Assembly (NCBI RefSeq): GCF_027706145.1
Contig: NZ_JAQFWW010000001.1
Span: forward strand, 682,001 to 746,000
Length of the DNA: 64,000 nucleotides
From: Bacillus changyiensis
GTDB lineage: Bacteria > Bacillota > Bacilli > Bacillales > Bacillaceae
Direction: 5' to 3'
In this document: positions 9,999 through 19,393 of the stretch, one piece after another
Layout: each line of letters begins with the position of its first letter
Numbering within the stretch: the first letter of the stretch is position 1
The notes under the pieces: generated by a model
Databases searched by the model: none
Seen by the model: only the letters and a program-made list of their open reading frames with translations
What the model was told of the DNA's origin: nothing
Position numbers and translations under genes: made by a program

Positions 9999-11552
9999 TG
10001 CATATTCAACTGCTCTTGTTTCCCTGATCACAGTTACTTTAATATGTCCAGGATAATCTAGCTCGTCCTCAATTCGTTTTCGAATATTTCGTGCCAGACG
10101 ATGGGCTTCTAGATCGTTAATTGAATCTGGTTTTACCATGATCCGCACTTCCCGTCCAGCTTGTATCGCAAATGACTTTTCAACACCTTCATATGATTCA
10201 GAGATTTCTTCCAATTTTTCAAGCCGGCGAATATAGTTTTCAAGCGTTTCACTTCTTGCACCAGGTCTTGCGGCTGACAACGCATCGGCTGCTGCCACGA
10301 GCACTGCGATGATGGAAGTTGGTTCCTGATCTCCGTGATGTGATGCGATACTATTGATGACGACTGGATGCTCCTTGTACTTGGTGGCAAGTTCTACACC
10401 AATTTCAACATGGCTTCCTTCCACCTCGTGATCAATCGCTTTTCCAATATCATGAAGAAGTCCTGCCCGTTTAGCAAGTGTGACATCCTCTCCAAGTTCT
10501 GAAGCCATTAGACCGGTCAAAAATGCCACTTCCATGGAATGTTTCAATACATTTTGACCATAGCTTGTTCTGAACTTTAAACGGCCGAGAATTTTGATTA
10601 AATCCGGATGAAGACCGTGAACACCAACTTCAAAAGTCGTTTGTTCTCCCATTTCACGAATATAATCATCCACTTCACGGCGGGATTTTTCAACCATTTC
10701 TTCGATTCTGGCAGGATGAATGCGGCCATCCTGAACGAGTTTATCAAGAGCGATTCTAGCAGTTTCCCGTCTGATCGGGTCAAATCCCGAAAGAATAACA
10801 GCTTCCGGTGTATCGTCGATGATAAGGTCGATACCCGTCAACGTTTCCAATGTACGGATATTGCGCCCTTCACGTCCGATAATACGCCCTTTCATCTCAT
10901 CATTTGGAAGATTAACAACTGAAACCGTTGTCTCAGCTACATGATCAGCCGCACAACGTTGTAGGGCCAATGAAAGAATATTTTTTGCTTTTTTATCAGC
11001 CTCTTCTTTCGCACGATTTTCAGTTTCTTTCATCATGATCGCGATGTCATGGGAAAGCTCATTTTCAACTCGTTCGAGAATGATTTGTTTCGCTTCATCG
11101 CGCGTCAGACTAGAAATCCGCTCTAATTCTGACTGCTGCATACGAATCATTTCATCCACTTTGCTTTCCATCTCTTCAATATGTTGTTGTCGTTCATTCA
11201 GAGAATGATCTTTCTTCTCCAACATCGCTTCCCGTTTATCTAATGATTCATCTTTTCGGTCAAGGTTCTCTTCCTTTTGAAGTAAACGGTTTTCTTGTTT
11301 TTGAAGCTCATTTCGTCTTTCACGAACTTCTTGTTCAGCTTCTATCCGAAGCGTGTGAATCTCGTCCTTTGCTTCAAGAAGGGCTTCTTTTTTCAACGCT
11401 TCCGCATCTCGCTTGGCGTCTCCAAGAATTTGTTCGGCTGCATGATGCGCACCTGAAATTTTTGCTTCGGCAATGATTTTACGAACATAGTAGCCAACAA
11501 CTAAACAGAATAGGCTCAGCAAAATGGAGATGAGAATTGTTAAAGGACTCAT
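9993..11552 (-). CDS. rny: Ribonuclease Y
   Basis: RNase Y is the membrane-anchored endoribonuclease that starts decay and maturation of many Bacillus mRNAs. The 519-residue protein has one N-terminal membrane segment (about 4-22) and a long charged coiled coil to about residue 205. A KH domain ([15 protein letters not shown]) follows, then an HD domain with [10 protein letters not shown] in the 360s and a C-terminal region. Its partner ricA is in the same window. It has its own consensus promoter and a leader of about 165 bases, and it is bounded by terminators. pbpX, which separates recA and rny in B. subtilis, is missing. Confidence 0.97.
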   Translation of the reverse strand: MSPLTILISILLSLFCLVVGYYVRKIIAEAKISGAHHAAEQILGDAKRDAEALKKEALLEAKDEIHTLRIEAEQEVRERRNELQKQENRLLQKEENLDRKDESLDKREAMLEKKDHSLNERQQHIEEMESKVDEMIRMQQSELERISSLTRDEAKQIILERVENELSHDIAIMMKETENRAKEEADKKAKNILSLALQRCAADHVAETTVSVVNLPNDEMKGRIIGREGRNIRTLETLTGIDLIIDDTPEAVILSGFDPIRRETARIALDKLVQDGRIHPARIEEMVEKSRREVDDYIREMGEQTTFEVGVHGLHPDLIKILGRLKFRTSYGQNVLKHSMEVAFLTGLMASELGEDVTLAKRAGLLHDIGKAIDHEVEGSHVEIGVELATKYKEHPVVINSIASHHGDQEPTSIIAVLVAAADALSAARPGARSETLENYIRRLEKLEEISESYEGVEKSFAIQAGREVRIMVKPDSINDLEAHRLARNIRKRIEDELDYPGHIKVTVIRETRAVEYAK

Positions 11553-11725
11553 ACTTTCACCTCCTCTTGCTATGAACTTGTTTCTTGCTAAAAGTAAGTG
11601 TCGGCATGTACATTGTGCTATCTCTCAACATACAGAACCTTCACAGGGAATGAAAATCGTTTCACTGCCCTTGTCAAGTTTAAATGTTTATCAATCATGT
11701 TAAGAAAAACAAGTGATACAATTTC

Positions 11726-11754
11726 ATTGTAATTGTGTGGGAAATACTTGTCAA
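11726..11754 (-). promoter_or_regulatory. Sigma-A promoter of rny
   Basis: On the minus strand TTGACA (11749-11754), 17 bases and TACAAT (11726-11731) form a near-perfect vegetative promoter. The leader to the rny ATG is about 165 bases, and I see no riboswitch in it. Confidence 0.8.
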
Positions 11755-11793
11755 GCTTGCTGTCTTAACGTTTCTCATCTCACTTAAACACAG

Positions 11794-11822
11794 AAAAAGG
11801 CTGCCGATCTTCGCCGGCAACC
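11794..11822 (-). terminator. Intrinsic terminator after recA
   Basis: The GGTTGCCG/CGGCAGCC stem is followed by UUUUU on the minus strand, just beyond the recA stop. Confidence 0.85.
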
Positions 11823-11830
11823 TTACATGA

Positions 11831-12865
11831 TTAAATTTCGAGTTCTTCCTGAGCTTCTTCTTGTGAAGCAGGACTACCTGTATCTAGTCCGTAATGCTCC
11901 CTGATCTGCTCTTGAATGGTAAGAAGGATATCTTTGTTTTCTTTAAGGAACTGTTTTGCATTTTCACGTCCTTGCCCAAGACGTTCATCTTGATAAGAAT
12001 ACCATGCTCCACTTTTTTGGACAATGTCAAGCTCTGTTCCAAGGTCGATGATTTCTCCTTCTTTTGAAATGCCTTCACCATACATAATATCGACTTCAGC
12101 TGTCCGGAAAGGAGGTGCCACTTTGTTTTTCACGACTTTGATTTTCGCCTTATTTCCCATGACATCATTTCCTTGTTTAAGCTGTTCAGCACGGCGTACT
12201 TCAAGGCGAACAGATGAGTAGAATTTCAGTGCTCTTCCGCCAGGAGTTGTCTCAGGATTACCAAACATGACACCGACTTTTTCACGAATTTGGTTAATAA
12301 AGATTGCGATCGTTTTCGATTTATTAATCGCTCCGGACAGTTTCCGAAGCGCTTGGGACATCAATCTTGCTTGCAGTCCGACATGTGTGTCCCCCATTTC
12401 ACCTTCGATTTCAGCTTTCGGAACAAGAGCTGCAACAGAGTCAATGACAACGATATCAACAGCTCCGCTTCTGACAAGCGCTTCCGCAATTTCAAGCGCT
12501 TGTTCTCCTGTGTCAGGTTGTGATAGCAAAAGCTCATCAATATCGACACCCAATTTTTGCGCATAAACTGGATCGAGTGCATGTTCAGCATCGATAAATG
12601 CCGCCTGACCGCCCTGTTGCTGAACTTCAGCAATCGCATGAAGCGCCACCGTGGTTTTACCGGAGCTTTCCGGTCCATACACTTCAATAATCCGGCCGCG
12701 TGGATATCCGCCTACACCAAGGGCTGCATCGAGGGCTAAAGAACCGCTCGGAACAGTTGAAATTCTTGTTTCAGTTTGTTCACCGAGCTTCATAATTGAA
12801 CCCTTACCAAACTGTTTTTCTATTTGTTTAAGCGCCATATCTAAGGCCGCCTGACGATCACTCAT
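11831..12865 (-). CDS. recA: Recombinase RecA
   Basis: RecA forms ATP-dependent filaments on single-stranded DNA, pairs homologous strands and triggers LexA self-cleavage. The 344-residue protein has Walker [10 protein letters not shown] at 64-72 and Walker [10 protein letters not shown] near 140. DNA-binding loops L1 and L2 are present ([13 protein letters not shown] lies in L2). The C-terminal tail is acidic ([11 protein letters not shown]). Transcription is predicted from an SOS-controlled promoter directly upstream. A terminator after cinA shows recA can be expressed separately from the pgsA-cinA side. Confidence 0.98.
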   Translation of the reverse strand: MSDRQAALDMALKQIEKQFGKGSIMKLGEQTETRISTVPSGSLALDAALGVGGYPRGRIIEVYGPESSGKTTVALHAIAEVQQQGGQAAFIDAEHALDPVYAQKLGVDIDELLLSQPDTGEQALEIAEALVRSGAVDIVVIDSVAALVPKAEIEGEMGDTHVGLQARLMSQALRKLSGAINKSKTIAIFINQIREKVGVMFGNPETTPGGRALKFYSSVRLEVRRAEQLKQGNDVMGNKAKIKVVKNKVAPPFRTAEVDIMYGEGISKEGEIIDLGTELDIVQKSGAWYSYQDERLGQGRENAKQFLKENKDILLTIQEQIREHYGLDTGSPASQEEAQEELEI

Positions 12866-12900
12866 TCTATTTTTCCTCCTTTATCACTTCCGCTATATCT

Positions 12901-12929
12901 ACTATACCTTGTTTATACGAATTTGCCAA
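12901..12929 (-). promoter_or_regulatory. Sigma-A promoter of recA
   Basis: On the minus strand TTGGCA (12924-12929), 17 bases and TATAGT (12901-12906) form a clear promoter about 35 bases before the recA start. The LexA site lies immediately upstream of the -35. Confidence 0.85.
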
Positions 12930-12937
12930 GAAAAAAG

Positions 12938-12951
12938 CGAACGCATATTCG
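12938..12951 (-). promoter_or_regulatory. LexA (SOS/Cheo) box upstream of recA
   Basis: The minus strand reads CGAATATGCGTTCG, the Bacillus SOS box with the CGAA...TTCG dyad. As I recall it, the same sequence precedes recA in B. subtilis. It sits just upstream of the -35 hexamer. Confidence 0.9.
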
Positions 12952-12971
12952 TTTTTTTTAACGAATACAAA

Positions 12972-13009
12972 CAATAAAAGAATGATCCCTCAGAGAGAAA
13001 CATTCTTTT
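12972..13009 (-). terminator. Terminator after cinA
   Basis: The AAAGAATG/CATTCTTT stem is followed by a short U-rich tract (UUUUAUUG) on the minus strand, between cinA and the recA promoter. It looks moderate, so some read-through into recA is plausible. Confidence 0.6.
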
Positions 13010-13027
13010 TGAAAAGGAAAAATCTTA

Positions 13028-14284
13028 TTATGACTTACTTTCTAGCATTTTTAATAACAGATAACAAGCATATTTAGCTGAACGTCTTTGAATACTTGAT
13101 CTAGAACCGGCAAACATGAATTCAAACACCTCTTCAAGTTTTCCATTTATTGAGATGGCCATAAACACTTTCCCTGGAGGGTGTCCCTCTTGTGTATTCG
13201 GACCAGCAACACCTGTAAAGCTGATTCCGATATCACTGCCTGTTTTGTCTCTTATGCCTGCAGCAAGTTCTTTCGCACATTGGGCACTGACCGCACCAAA
13301 ACGATTCAAGGTTTCTTCCGCAACTCCGACACCATCACGTTTCAGTTCGTTCGTATAACAGACAACACCGCCTTTGAAGTATTCAGATGCTCCGCTCAGC
13401 TCTGTCAACCAGCTAGAAAACAGACCACCAGTAAAGCTTTCTGCAGCAGAAAGTGTCATCCCTTTCTTGACACAAGCTTTTGCAAGTTCTTCCACAAGCG
13501 ATGTATGACCATATCCGTAAAAAAACTCTCCGACCCGCTCTAAAATACGGTCTTCCATTTCATTTAAAAGTCGGTTTGTCTCAGAAATATTGGTGTGTTT
13601 TGCCGTTAAGCGGAGTGTGACCTCTCCATCGGCCGCTAAAGGAGCAATTGTCGGATTTGTCTGTGCATCAATAATATCTTCTAAATCGGTTTCTAGCTGA
13701 GATTCTCCGATTCCAAAGAATCTGAGAACTCTCGAAACAATTCTTTCTTTAGAGGCAAGTTTTTCTAAAATTAACGGCTTCGCTTCATTTTCAAACATTG
13801 GCTCCAATTCTTTCGGTGGACCAGGAAGAAGCATATAAAACTGAGATTCATGCTCGAAAAACATCCCTGGTGCCATGCCAAATCGATTGGGCAAAACAGT
13901 CGAACCTTCAAGAATCATCGCCTGTTTCCGGTTGTTTGGAGTCATTGTACGGTTTGTCTTTTTAAAATAATCTTCAATCGATTGAAAAGCTGCAGTATCA
14001 AGCTTGAGAGGCCTTCCAACAGCCTCTGCGATCGTTTCTTTTGTCAAATCATCTTTCGTCGGTCCAAGTCCGCCTGAAAAAATCAGAAAATCAGATCTTT
14101 CATGTGCGGTTTGAATCGCTTGCTTTAAACGATCAGGATTATCTCCAACAGCCGTGTGATAAAAAACATTGATCCCGATTTCAGCCAAGTGTTTGCTAAT
14201 AAATTGCGCATTTGTGTTAACGATCTGCCCGAGCAGAAGCTCTGAGCCGACGGCAATAATTTCAGCTTTTCTTTCCAGTTTCAT
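13028..14284 (-). CDS. cinA: CinA, competence/damage-inducible protein
   Basis: CinA-family proteins combine an N-terminal MoaB/MogA-like domain (ADP-ribose pyrophosphatase activity in some members) with a C-terminal PncC-type nicotinamide-mononucleotide deamidase domain. In Bacillus cinA is competence-induced and linked to recA. The predicted 418-residue protein shows [14 protein letters not shown] and [11 protein letters not shown] in the first half and [14 protein letters not shown] and FTGVAGP in the second. The ATG at 14284 is preferred over an in-frame GTG three codons earlier, because the latter falls too close to the ribosome site. It follows pgsA by 20 bases. Confidence 0.94.
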   Translation of the reverse strand: MKLERKAEIIAVGSELLLGQIVNTNAQFISKHLAEIGINVFYHTAVGDNPDRLKQAIQTAHERSDFLIFSGGLGPTKDDLTKETIAEAVGRPLKLDTAAFQSIEDYFKKTNRTMTPNNRKQAMILEGSTVLPNRFGMAPGMFFEHESQFYMLLPGPPKELEPMFENEAKPLILEKLASKERIVSRVLRFFGIGESQLETDLEDIIDAQTNPTIAPLAADGEVTLRLTAKHTNISETNRLLNEMEDRILERVGEFFYGYGHTSLVEELAKACVKKGMTLSAAESFTGGLFSSWLTELSGASEYFKGGVVCYTNELKRDGVGVAEETLNRFGAVSAQCAKELAAGIRDKTGSDIGISFTGVAGPNTQEGHPPGKVFMAISINGKLEEVFEFMFAGSRSSIQRRSAKYACYLLLKMLESKS

Positions 14285-14304
14285 TGTTTCCACTTCCCCA
14301 ATAA

Positions 14305-14886
14305 TTAGTTCGATGTTTTTAAAGCATCCCAGTTTTTAACAAAATAATCCCATCCAGAGATGAGTGTGAAAAAGACTGCTACCCATAAAGCAAGCAAGCC
14401 AAATGGGAAAGACACGAGTTCAAAAGGCAGATTATGAAGTAACAAAGCTGAAATCGCAATAATCTGTGCCCATGTTTTTACTTTTCCTAACATATTGGCT
14501 GCTACAACTTCTCCTGTGCCAGCGAGTACAAGACGAAGTCCTGTTACAGCAAATTCTCGGCTAATAATGACAATCACCATCCAAGCAGGGGCAAGATCGT
14601 ACTGAACCAAAATAATCAACGCTGATGAAACGAGTAATTTATCTGCAAGAGGATCAAGGAATTTCCCGAAATTCGTCACCAGGTTGAGCTTTCTCGCGTA
14701 GTACCCGTCAATCCAATCGGTAACAGAAGCAAAAATAAACAATAGTGCTCCAACCAAATGAGTAACAGGGATTGATTCGGTTCCGAAAGACAAGGTTCCC
14801 CACTGAAATGGAACAAGCATAATGATCATGAAAATAGGAATGAGCGCAATTCTTGAGAGTGTAATTTTGTTTGGTAAATTAAACAT
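14305..14886 (-). CDS. pgsA: CDP-diacylglycerol-glycerol-3-phosphate 3-phosphatidyltransferase
   Basis: PgsA makes phosphatidylglycerol phosphate from CDP-diacylglycerol and glycerol-3-phosphate in the membrane, the committed step of anionic phospholipid synthesis. The 193-residue protein has several hydrophobic segments. It carries the CDP-alcohol phosphotransferase signature in DWIDGYYAR and [10 protein letters not shown], with the four metal-binding Asp residues. A GGAGGAACC site precedes the ATG. The CDP-diacylglycerol supplier cdsA is also in this window. It follows rodZ after a hairpin terminator and is likely transcribed on into cinA. Confidence 0.96.
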   Translation of the reverse strand: MFNLPNKITLSRIALIPIFMIIMLVPFQWGTLSFGTESIPVTHLVGALLFIFASVTDWIDGYYARKLNLVTNFGKFLDPLADKLLVSSALIILVQYDLAPAWMVIVIISREFAVTGLRLVLAGTGEVVAANMLGKVKTWAQIIAISALLLHNLPFELVSFPFGLLALWVAVFFTLISGWDYFVKNWDALKTSN

Positions 14887-14929
14887 TAAGGTTCCTCCAT
14901 ATGTATCGTTTTAGTGTTGATGAACGCAA

Positions 14930-14964
14930 GAAAAAGTCATCTCGCCTATGGTTAAGATGACTTT
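14930..14964 (-). terminator. Terminator overlapping the end of rodZ
   Basis: The AAGTCATCT/AGATGACTT stem with a U-rich 3' flank on the minus strand begins inside the last codons of rodZ. It may reduce read-through into pgsA. Confidence 0.7.
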
Positions 14965-15845
14965 TCCTCCTTCTTATTTTGAATCGTTATGTTTTGTGTT
15001 ATCACACTCTTTGGATCAAGTTCATAAGAAAGAACTTCTCCATTAAGTTTTATTTCTACACCAGGCGCATTTCCGATCCGTAAATTAATCTGTTTCTGAT
15101 CGGTTATATTTTTTTCAAAGGTTTCTCCTTTTTTCATCATTCCTTCTTTAAGAGACTGTCCTTCTCCATCCTGAACTCTAACCCAAGATTTGTCTGTTGC
15201 TTTCATTTCAAGCTCCAGCTTATCAGCTCCTGATACTTCATAGGTTGTCGAGCTCCCTTTACTGTCAGTGGCTTTGATGCTCAACTTTTCCTTTTTATCA
15301 GCCTTTTGTTGATCTTCTTCTTTTTTGTCCTCGTCTGCGCCACCATTTTCTTTCTTCTCTTTTGTTAATGGTGAATCTTTAGGGACTTCGTACTTGCTTT
15401 GTGACTCCTCAGCTTTAGGATCGTCAGCCTTATGTTGGTTTCCTCCACCATTTACCATTTGGATGACCACATAGATGATTGCGATCACGACAATAATCCC
15501 AGCGGTAACGAGCAAAGTTGGCAAAAGCTCAAGCACTTTAGAAGCTGATTTTGGAAGTTCCTTCTGTGGCTTAATAGAAGAAATCCGCTCAGAAACATCG
15601 TCATTATAAGAATTCGGGATATCCTTTTTATACTCTTCAAATAAGAGCTCTGAGTCCAAACCAACAGCTTCTGCGTACTGTTTGATAAAAGCTCTCACAT
15701 AAAACTTTCCTGGTATAATTTCGTAGTTTCCTTCCTCAAGCGCTGTTAAATATCTCTTTTGGATTTTTGTTACCGCTTGAAGGTCGGCTAACGACATTCC
15801 TTTTTCCTCTCTGGCTTCTTTCAGCCGAATTCCTAGTTCAGTCAC
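14952..15845 (-). CDS. rodZ: RodZ-like cytoskeletal protein (YmfM)
   Basis: RodZ links the MreB cytoskeleton to the cell-wall elongation machinery. The 297-residue protein has an N-terminal helix-turn-helix of the RodZ type (about 1-80), a single membrane segment at about 108-130, and a Lys/Glu/Asp-rich linker (about 135-190). The extracytoplasmic C-terminal domain (about 190-290) is of the DUF4115 kind. The start is GTG behind AAGGTGT. It lies 18 bases after ymfK and before pgsA, the order found in B. subtilis. Confidence 0.9.
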   Translation of the reverse strand: MTELGIRLKEAREEKGMSLADLQAVTKIQKRYLTALEEGNYEIIPGKFYVRAFIKQYAEAVGLDSELLFEEYKKDIPNSYNDDVSERISSIKPQKELPKSASKVLELLPTLLVTAGIIVVIAIIYVVIQMVNGGGNQHKADDPKAEESQSKYEVPKDSPLTKEKKENGGADEDKKEEDQQKADKKEKLSIKATDSKGSSTTYEVSGADKLELEMKATDKSWVRVQDGEGQSLKEGMMKKGETFEKNITDQKQINLRIGNAPGVEIKLNGEVLSYELDPKSVITQNITIQNKKEEKSS

Positions 15846-15863
15846 AACAAAACACCTTCCATT

Positions 15864-16655
15864 CTAAAAATCAAAGCCAGAAAAACCAGAATGGTCGAAC
15901 ATTTGTGGTTCTTCGGCATGTTCATATGTAATAACCTCATCAGGTTTGTTACGCAATTCAATAATATAATCAAAGTCATCCATCGTATATTCAGTATTTT
16001 GCACAAAAATATCTGGATGTTCGACAACTTTTGTCGCAGAGAGCCGCATAATTTCACTGACGAGCTGTAAATGGCGTTCAGATCCTCTTCTTGTAGAGAC
16101 AATGCCATCAAGTATAAATACATTTTCCGTACTATACTCATCAGCAATTAACTGACTTCTAATCGTTTGTTTTAAAAGAGTGGAAGACAGAAACAGCCAC
16201 CTTTTACTGGCACAAACACTGGAAGCGACGATCGATTCTGTTTTACCTACCCGCGGCATTCCGCGAATTCCAATCAGCTTATGTCCGTCTTGTTTAAACA
16301 GCTCAGCCATAAAATCGACGAGCAGACCGAGCTCTGCACGCTCAAAACGAAATGTTTTTTTATCATCGGCATCCCGTTGAATATAGCGACCATGCCTTAC
16401 AGCGAGACGATCCCTCAGCCTTGGTTCTCTCAGCTTTGTCACCTTAATCGTCTCCATTGTATTCAAAATCGATTCAAGACGTTTAATTTGATCTATATGA
16501 CGGCATTTTAATAAAAGTCCTCTTCTTGAAGTATCAACACCGTTAATTGTAATAATATTAATTGAAAGCATCCCCAACAAAGAGGATATGTCTCCCAGAA
16601 GTCCGGGGCGGTTGACTTGGATCTCATATTCTAGATACCATTCGAGTTTTGCCAA
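15864..16655 (-). CDS. ymfK: YmfK, DUF3388 protein with P-loop motif
   Basis: Function is unknown. The 263-residue protein starts at TTG behind GGGAGG. Residues about 5-75 look like an ACT-type regulatory domain (YEIQVNRPGLLGDISSLLGM). A nucleotide-binding P-loop GMPRVGKTE occurs at 132-140. The second half resembles a small ATPase core followed by an acidic tail. No membrane segment is seen. It is conserved upstream of rodZ in Bacillus, which hints at an envelope or division link but proves nothing. Confidence 0.85.
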   Translation of the reverse strand: MAKLEWYLEYEIQVNRPGLLGDISSLLGMLSINIITINGVDTSRRGLLLKCRHIDQIKRLESILNTMETIKVTKLREPRLRDRLAVRHGRYIQRDADDKKTFRFERAELGLLVDFMAELFKQDGHKLIGIRGMPRVGKTESIVASSVCASKRWLFLSSTLLKQTIRSQLIADEYSTENVFILDGIVSTRRGSERHLQLVSEIMRLSATKVVEHPDIFVQNTEYTMDDFDYIIELRNKPDEVITYEHAEEPQMFDHSGFSGFDF

Positions 16656-16825
16656 ATGAGAACCTCCCTACACATCATCTTGACAAAAATTTACCTTCCT
16701 TTATCATAAAGCATTTTGGCCTAATTAGAAAGCAGAATGTTATATTAAATAAGAAAAACGTTCGTTTTCCAAAATTGGGCGAGTTTTTTAAGAGAATGGA
16801 AGAAAAACAAACCGTACTGTGCTAC

Positions 16826-16851
16826 AAAAAAGAGAGAGTAAACACTCTCTC
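16826..16851 (-). terminator. Terminator-like hairpin between ymfJ and ymfK
   Basis: The perfect stem GAGAGAGT/ACTCTCTC with a four-base loop is followed by UUUUUU on the minus strand. It is a second terminator about 60 bases beyond the one directly after ymfJ. Confidence 0.65.
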
Positions 16852-16853
16852 AG

Positions 16854-16883
16854 ACTGTCCTAGAAAATCCTAGGCAGTTTTTT
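16854..16883 (+). terminator. Plus-strand terminator-like hairpin
   Basis: ACTG-T-CCTAG pairs with CTAGG-CAGT, followed by TTTTTTAT on the plus strand. No plus-strand gene is known here, so its role is unclear. Confidence 0.45.
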
Positions 16884-16909
16884 ATATGATCGATATTGAT
16901 GTAGATATG

Positions 16910-16959
16910 AAAAAAGTGAGGGTTATTCAACACTGTGCCCTGAAAACCCTCACTTTTTT
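16910..16959 (-). terminator. Bidirectional terminator after ymfJ
   Basis: A 15-base-pair perfect stem AAAAAAGTGAGGGTT/AACCCTCACTTTTTT lies just downstream of the ymfJ stop. Its A and T runs make it active on either strand. Confidence 0.85.
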
Positions 16960-16971
16960 CTTACACTCCAT

Positions 16972-17229
16972 TTAATGTGAGGCGTTGTTTTCGACAAGCT
17001 TGACCATCACATTGGCAATGGCACGTTGCTCTTCTTCTGAAGCAACACTCCACAAATCAGCAAGTACTCTTTCTTGATGGTTTTTAGAATCGACTTCAGT
17101 CGCTAAGTAATCACCTATCTCATATGCTAGATCTGAGATGGTTTCGTTTGACATTCCTTTATTCTGGGCTTCGTTCAGACGGTCACCCAAAAAGTTTTTC
17201 CACTGGTCCCAGTTGTCCAGTACTGACAT
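16972..17229 (-). CDS. ymfJ: YmfJ, DUF3243 small protein
   Basis: A conserved small Bacillus protein of unknown function. The 85-residue product begins MSVLDNWDQWKNFLGDRLNE and is predicted helical and soluble. The start at 17229 is preferred over a codon five residues earlier, because GGAGGGG lies at the right distance and the length matches the B. subtilis protein. It follows ymfI by 70 bases and ends at a strong bidirectional terminator. Confidence 0.9.
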   Translation of the reverse strand: MSVLDNWDQWKNFLGDRLNEAQNKGMSNETISDLAYEIGDYLATEVDSKNHQERVLADLWSVASEEEQRAIANVMVKLVENNASH

Positions 17230-17299
17230 ATCAAGCCCCTCCATTCTCTTAAAGTTACAGATTTATTATTCTCGGAGGGATGACAAACTATACATGTTT

Positions 17300-18031
17300 T
17301 TAACAATGCCAACCACCATTTACCGATAAAATTTGGCCAGTAATATATGATGCTTTTTCTGAAAGTAAAAACTCAACTGCATCCGCAACTTCTTCAGGCT
17401 TGGCGAGTCTCCCCATCGGAATCTCTTCTGCCAGCATGGTGACTTCCTCTTTTGAGAAAGCTCCCATCATGTTTGTTTTAACCGCTCCCGGAGAAACAGC
17501 ATTTACTCTGATACCACTTGGGGCAAGCTCTTTTGCAAGAGCTTTCACAAACAAATTTTGCGCCCCCTTTGTCATACTGTATAACACTTCACAGGATGCC
17601 CCGGTTTCGCCCCAAATCGAAGTAATCGCGACGATGACACCGGTTTTCCTTTTGATCATAGCTGGCAGTAAGTTTCTTGTTAACAGAAATGGACTTGAGA
17701 TGTGAAGCTGTACCATTTCTTGAACATCTTGATCTGACATGTCAGTGACAAGTCCATGATAGCTTTGTCCGCTGTTCAAAACAACAGCTTCAAGCTCCCG
17801 CTCTCTAACAGAAGCGGAAATAGCTGCCGCCCCTTTTGAATCAGTGAGATCACTATCAATGATCTCTGTCTGAATCCCATAACTGTCGGCCAGCCGCTTG
17901 GCAAGATGACTGGCTGCTGTTTTATTTGTGTGGTAATGAAGGAGTAAATGATAGCCATTTTGGGCAAGCCTTTCGCTGATACATTGCCCAATTCCACCAC
18001 TTGCTCCAGTAATAAGTGCCCATTTTGCCAT
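17300..18031 (-). CDS. ymfI: YmfI, short-chain dehydrogenase/reductase
   Basis: An NAD(P)-dependent oxidoreductase of the SDR family; the substrate is unknown. The 243-residue protein has the cofactor motif TGASGGIG near residue 8, the active-site Ser in SIWGE, Tyr-x-x-x-Lys in YSMTK, and the PG motif in VSPGAVKTNMM. The C-terminus ITGQILSVNGGWHC resembles FabG-type reductases. The ATG at 18031 follows AAAGGTGG. A terminator lies between ymfH and this gene. Confidence 0.92.
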   Translation of the reverse strand: MAKWALITGASGGIGQCISERLAQNGYHLLLHYHTNKTAASHLAKRLADSYGIQTEIIDSDLTDSKGAAAISASVRERELEAVVLNSGQSYHGLVTDMSDQDVQEMVQLHISSPFLLTRNLLPAMIKRKTGVIVAITSIWGETGASCEVLYSMTKGAQNLFVKALAKELAPSGIRVNAVSPGAVKTNMMGAFSKEEVTMLAEEIPMGRLAKPEEVADAVEFLLSEKASYITGQILSVNGGWHC

Positions 18032-18054
18032 TGGTTCCACCTTTCTTTTTAGAA

Positions 18055-18091
18055 AAGAAAAATCCAGCGTGATTTAATGTTGCTCACGCTG
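18055..18091 (-). terminator. Terminator after ymfH
   Basis: The CAGCGTGA/TCACGCTG stem is followed by a U-rich tract on the minus strand, between ymfH and ymfI. Confidence 0.75.
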
Positions 18092-18109
18092 AATATCTTC
18101 TCCATTCTT

Positions 18110-19393
18110 CTATTTCGGCACAACTTTGCAAACAGTGATACAATCTTCTCTCACTTCTTCTTCAATGACTCGCTGCACATCTTCCAATGTGATCGACTCA
18201 AGCACAGATACAATATCAAATAAACTCGTTTCCAAAAAAGCGTAGCGTGTAAATTGATTCGCGATATAATCCGGTGAGTTCAATGATCTTAAATACGTGC
18301 CGATTTTTTTCTTTCTTGCTAATTCTAGTTTTTCGGCTGTGATCGATTCTTTTGCTTTGAAAAGTACTTGTTTCAGTTCACCTGCAAGATGATCCGGTTC
18401 TGTCGTGTCACCACCTACAGAAATAAAACCAAAGCCATGCTCTTCCGTATAATCATAGCTGAATGTTTCATCAATATAACCTTTTTCATAGATCCTCTCA
18501 TAGTCTGTAGAGCTTTTGCCAAACAAACACTCAAGAATTAGATTCATTGTTAGCTCATGTCGTAAGAGCTGTTCACCAGTATTTGAAGGATTAACGCTTT
18601 TTAAACCGACTAAACATTTCGCGTTTTGGACATTCATTTTGATTTCTTGTTCTTTTTGATATACAGCTGCTGGTTCTTCTATATGTTGGCGAACAATTTC
18701 TGGCTGGTCTGTATAGGATTTATTCTGCTGATTTTCACGAACTTGGCGAATGATCTTTTCTGGATCTACCGGACCGACGATAAACAACAACATATTACTT
18801 GGATGATAAAATGTCTCATAGCATTCATACAAAAGATCCTTCGTAATATGGGAGATGCTTTCAATTGTTCCGGCAATATCAATCTGTACAGGGTGTTCTT
18901 TATACATATTGTCGATTAGACCGAAAAACAGGCGCCAATCCGGATTATCATCATACATGTTGATCTCCTGGCCAATGATCCCTTTCTCTTTTTCAACCGT
19001 TTGCTCAGTAAAATATGGATCTTGCACAAAATTGATCAGTGTTTCTAAATTTTCCTCAACATTTGCTGTACTTGAAAAGAGATACGCCGTTCTAGTAAAC
19101 GATGTAAAGGCGTTTGCTGCTGCACCTTGTTTGCTGAATTCCTGAAAAATATCACCGTCTTCTTTTTCAAATAACTTATGTTCCAAAAAATGGGCAATCC
19201 CATCTGGTACACGCACCATGTTATCTTTTCCTAGTGGGACGAATTGGTTGTCTATTGAACCATATTTTGTGGTGAACACAGCATATGTTTTGTTGAAGCC
19301 CGCTTTCGGAAGGACATAAACATCAAGCCCACCGGGCATTTTTTCATAATATAACGTTTCTTTCAGTTGTTTAAACTCGATTGGTTTTGTCAA
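18110..19393 (-). CDS. ymfH: YmfH, M16-family zinc protease
   Basis: An insulinase-type (M16) peptidase of unknown substrate. The 427-residue protein starts at TTG (19393) behind GGAGGGAG, and its first bases overlap the ymfF stop as TTGA. The inverted zinc motif His68-Phe-Leu-Glu71-His72 (HFLEH) is intact, with the distal Glu supplied by the GQEINMYDDNPDW region. With ymfF it forms a catalytic/non-catalytic M16 pair, like the two-subunit processing peptidases. The frame is open 35 codons further upstream inside ymfF, but that segment lacks family similarity. Confidence 0.93.
   Translation of the reverse strand: MTKPIEFKQLKETLYYEKMPGGLDVYVLPKAGFNKTYAVFTTKYGSIDNQFVPLGKDNMVRVPDGIAHFLEHKLFEKEDGDIFQEFSKQGAAANAFTSFTRTAYLFSSTANVEENLETLINFVQDPYFTEQTVEKEKGIIGQEINMYDDNPDWRLFFGLIDNMYKEHPVQIDIAGTIESISHITKDLLYECYETFYHPSNMLLFIVGPVDPEKIIRQVRENQQNKSYTDQPEIVRQHIEEPAAVYQKEQEIKMNVQNAKCLVGLKSVNPSNTGEQLLRHELTMNLILECLFGKSSTDYERIYEKGYIDETFSYDYTEEHGFGFISVGGDTTEPDHLAGELKQVLFKAKESITAEKLELARKKKIGTYLRSLNSPDYIANQFTRYAFLETSLFDIVSVLESITLEDVQRVIEEEVREDCITVCKVVPK

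Larger units (their letters stand above)
16656..16971. other. Intergenic region between ymfJ and ymfK with stacked inverted repeats
   Basis: No convincing gene is present. Next to ymfK there is an inverted repeat AAAACG-TT-CGTTTT (16755-16768) and a possible -10 TATGAT for ymfK. Further away are three hairpins, listed separately, two oriented for the minus strand and one for the plus strand. The density of terminators suggests that ymfJ and ymfK are transcribed separately, and a short untranslated RNA here cannot be excluded. Confidence 0.5.

Noticed and set aside
16649..16873. A 74-codon plus-strand frame in the ymfK-ymfJ interval
   Set aside because: It starts at TTG inside the ymfK 5' end, has no ribosome site, runs through a hairpin and resembles no protein.
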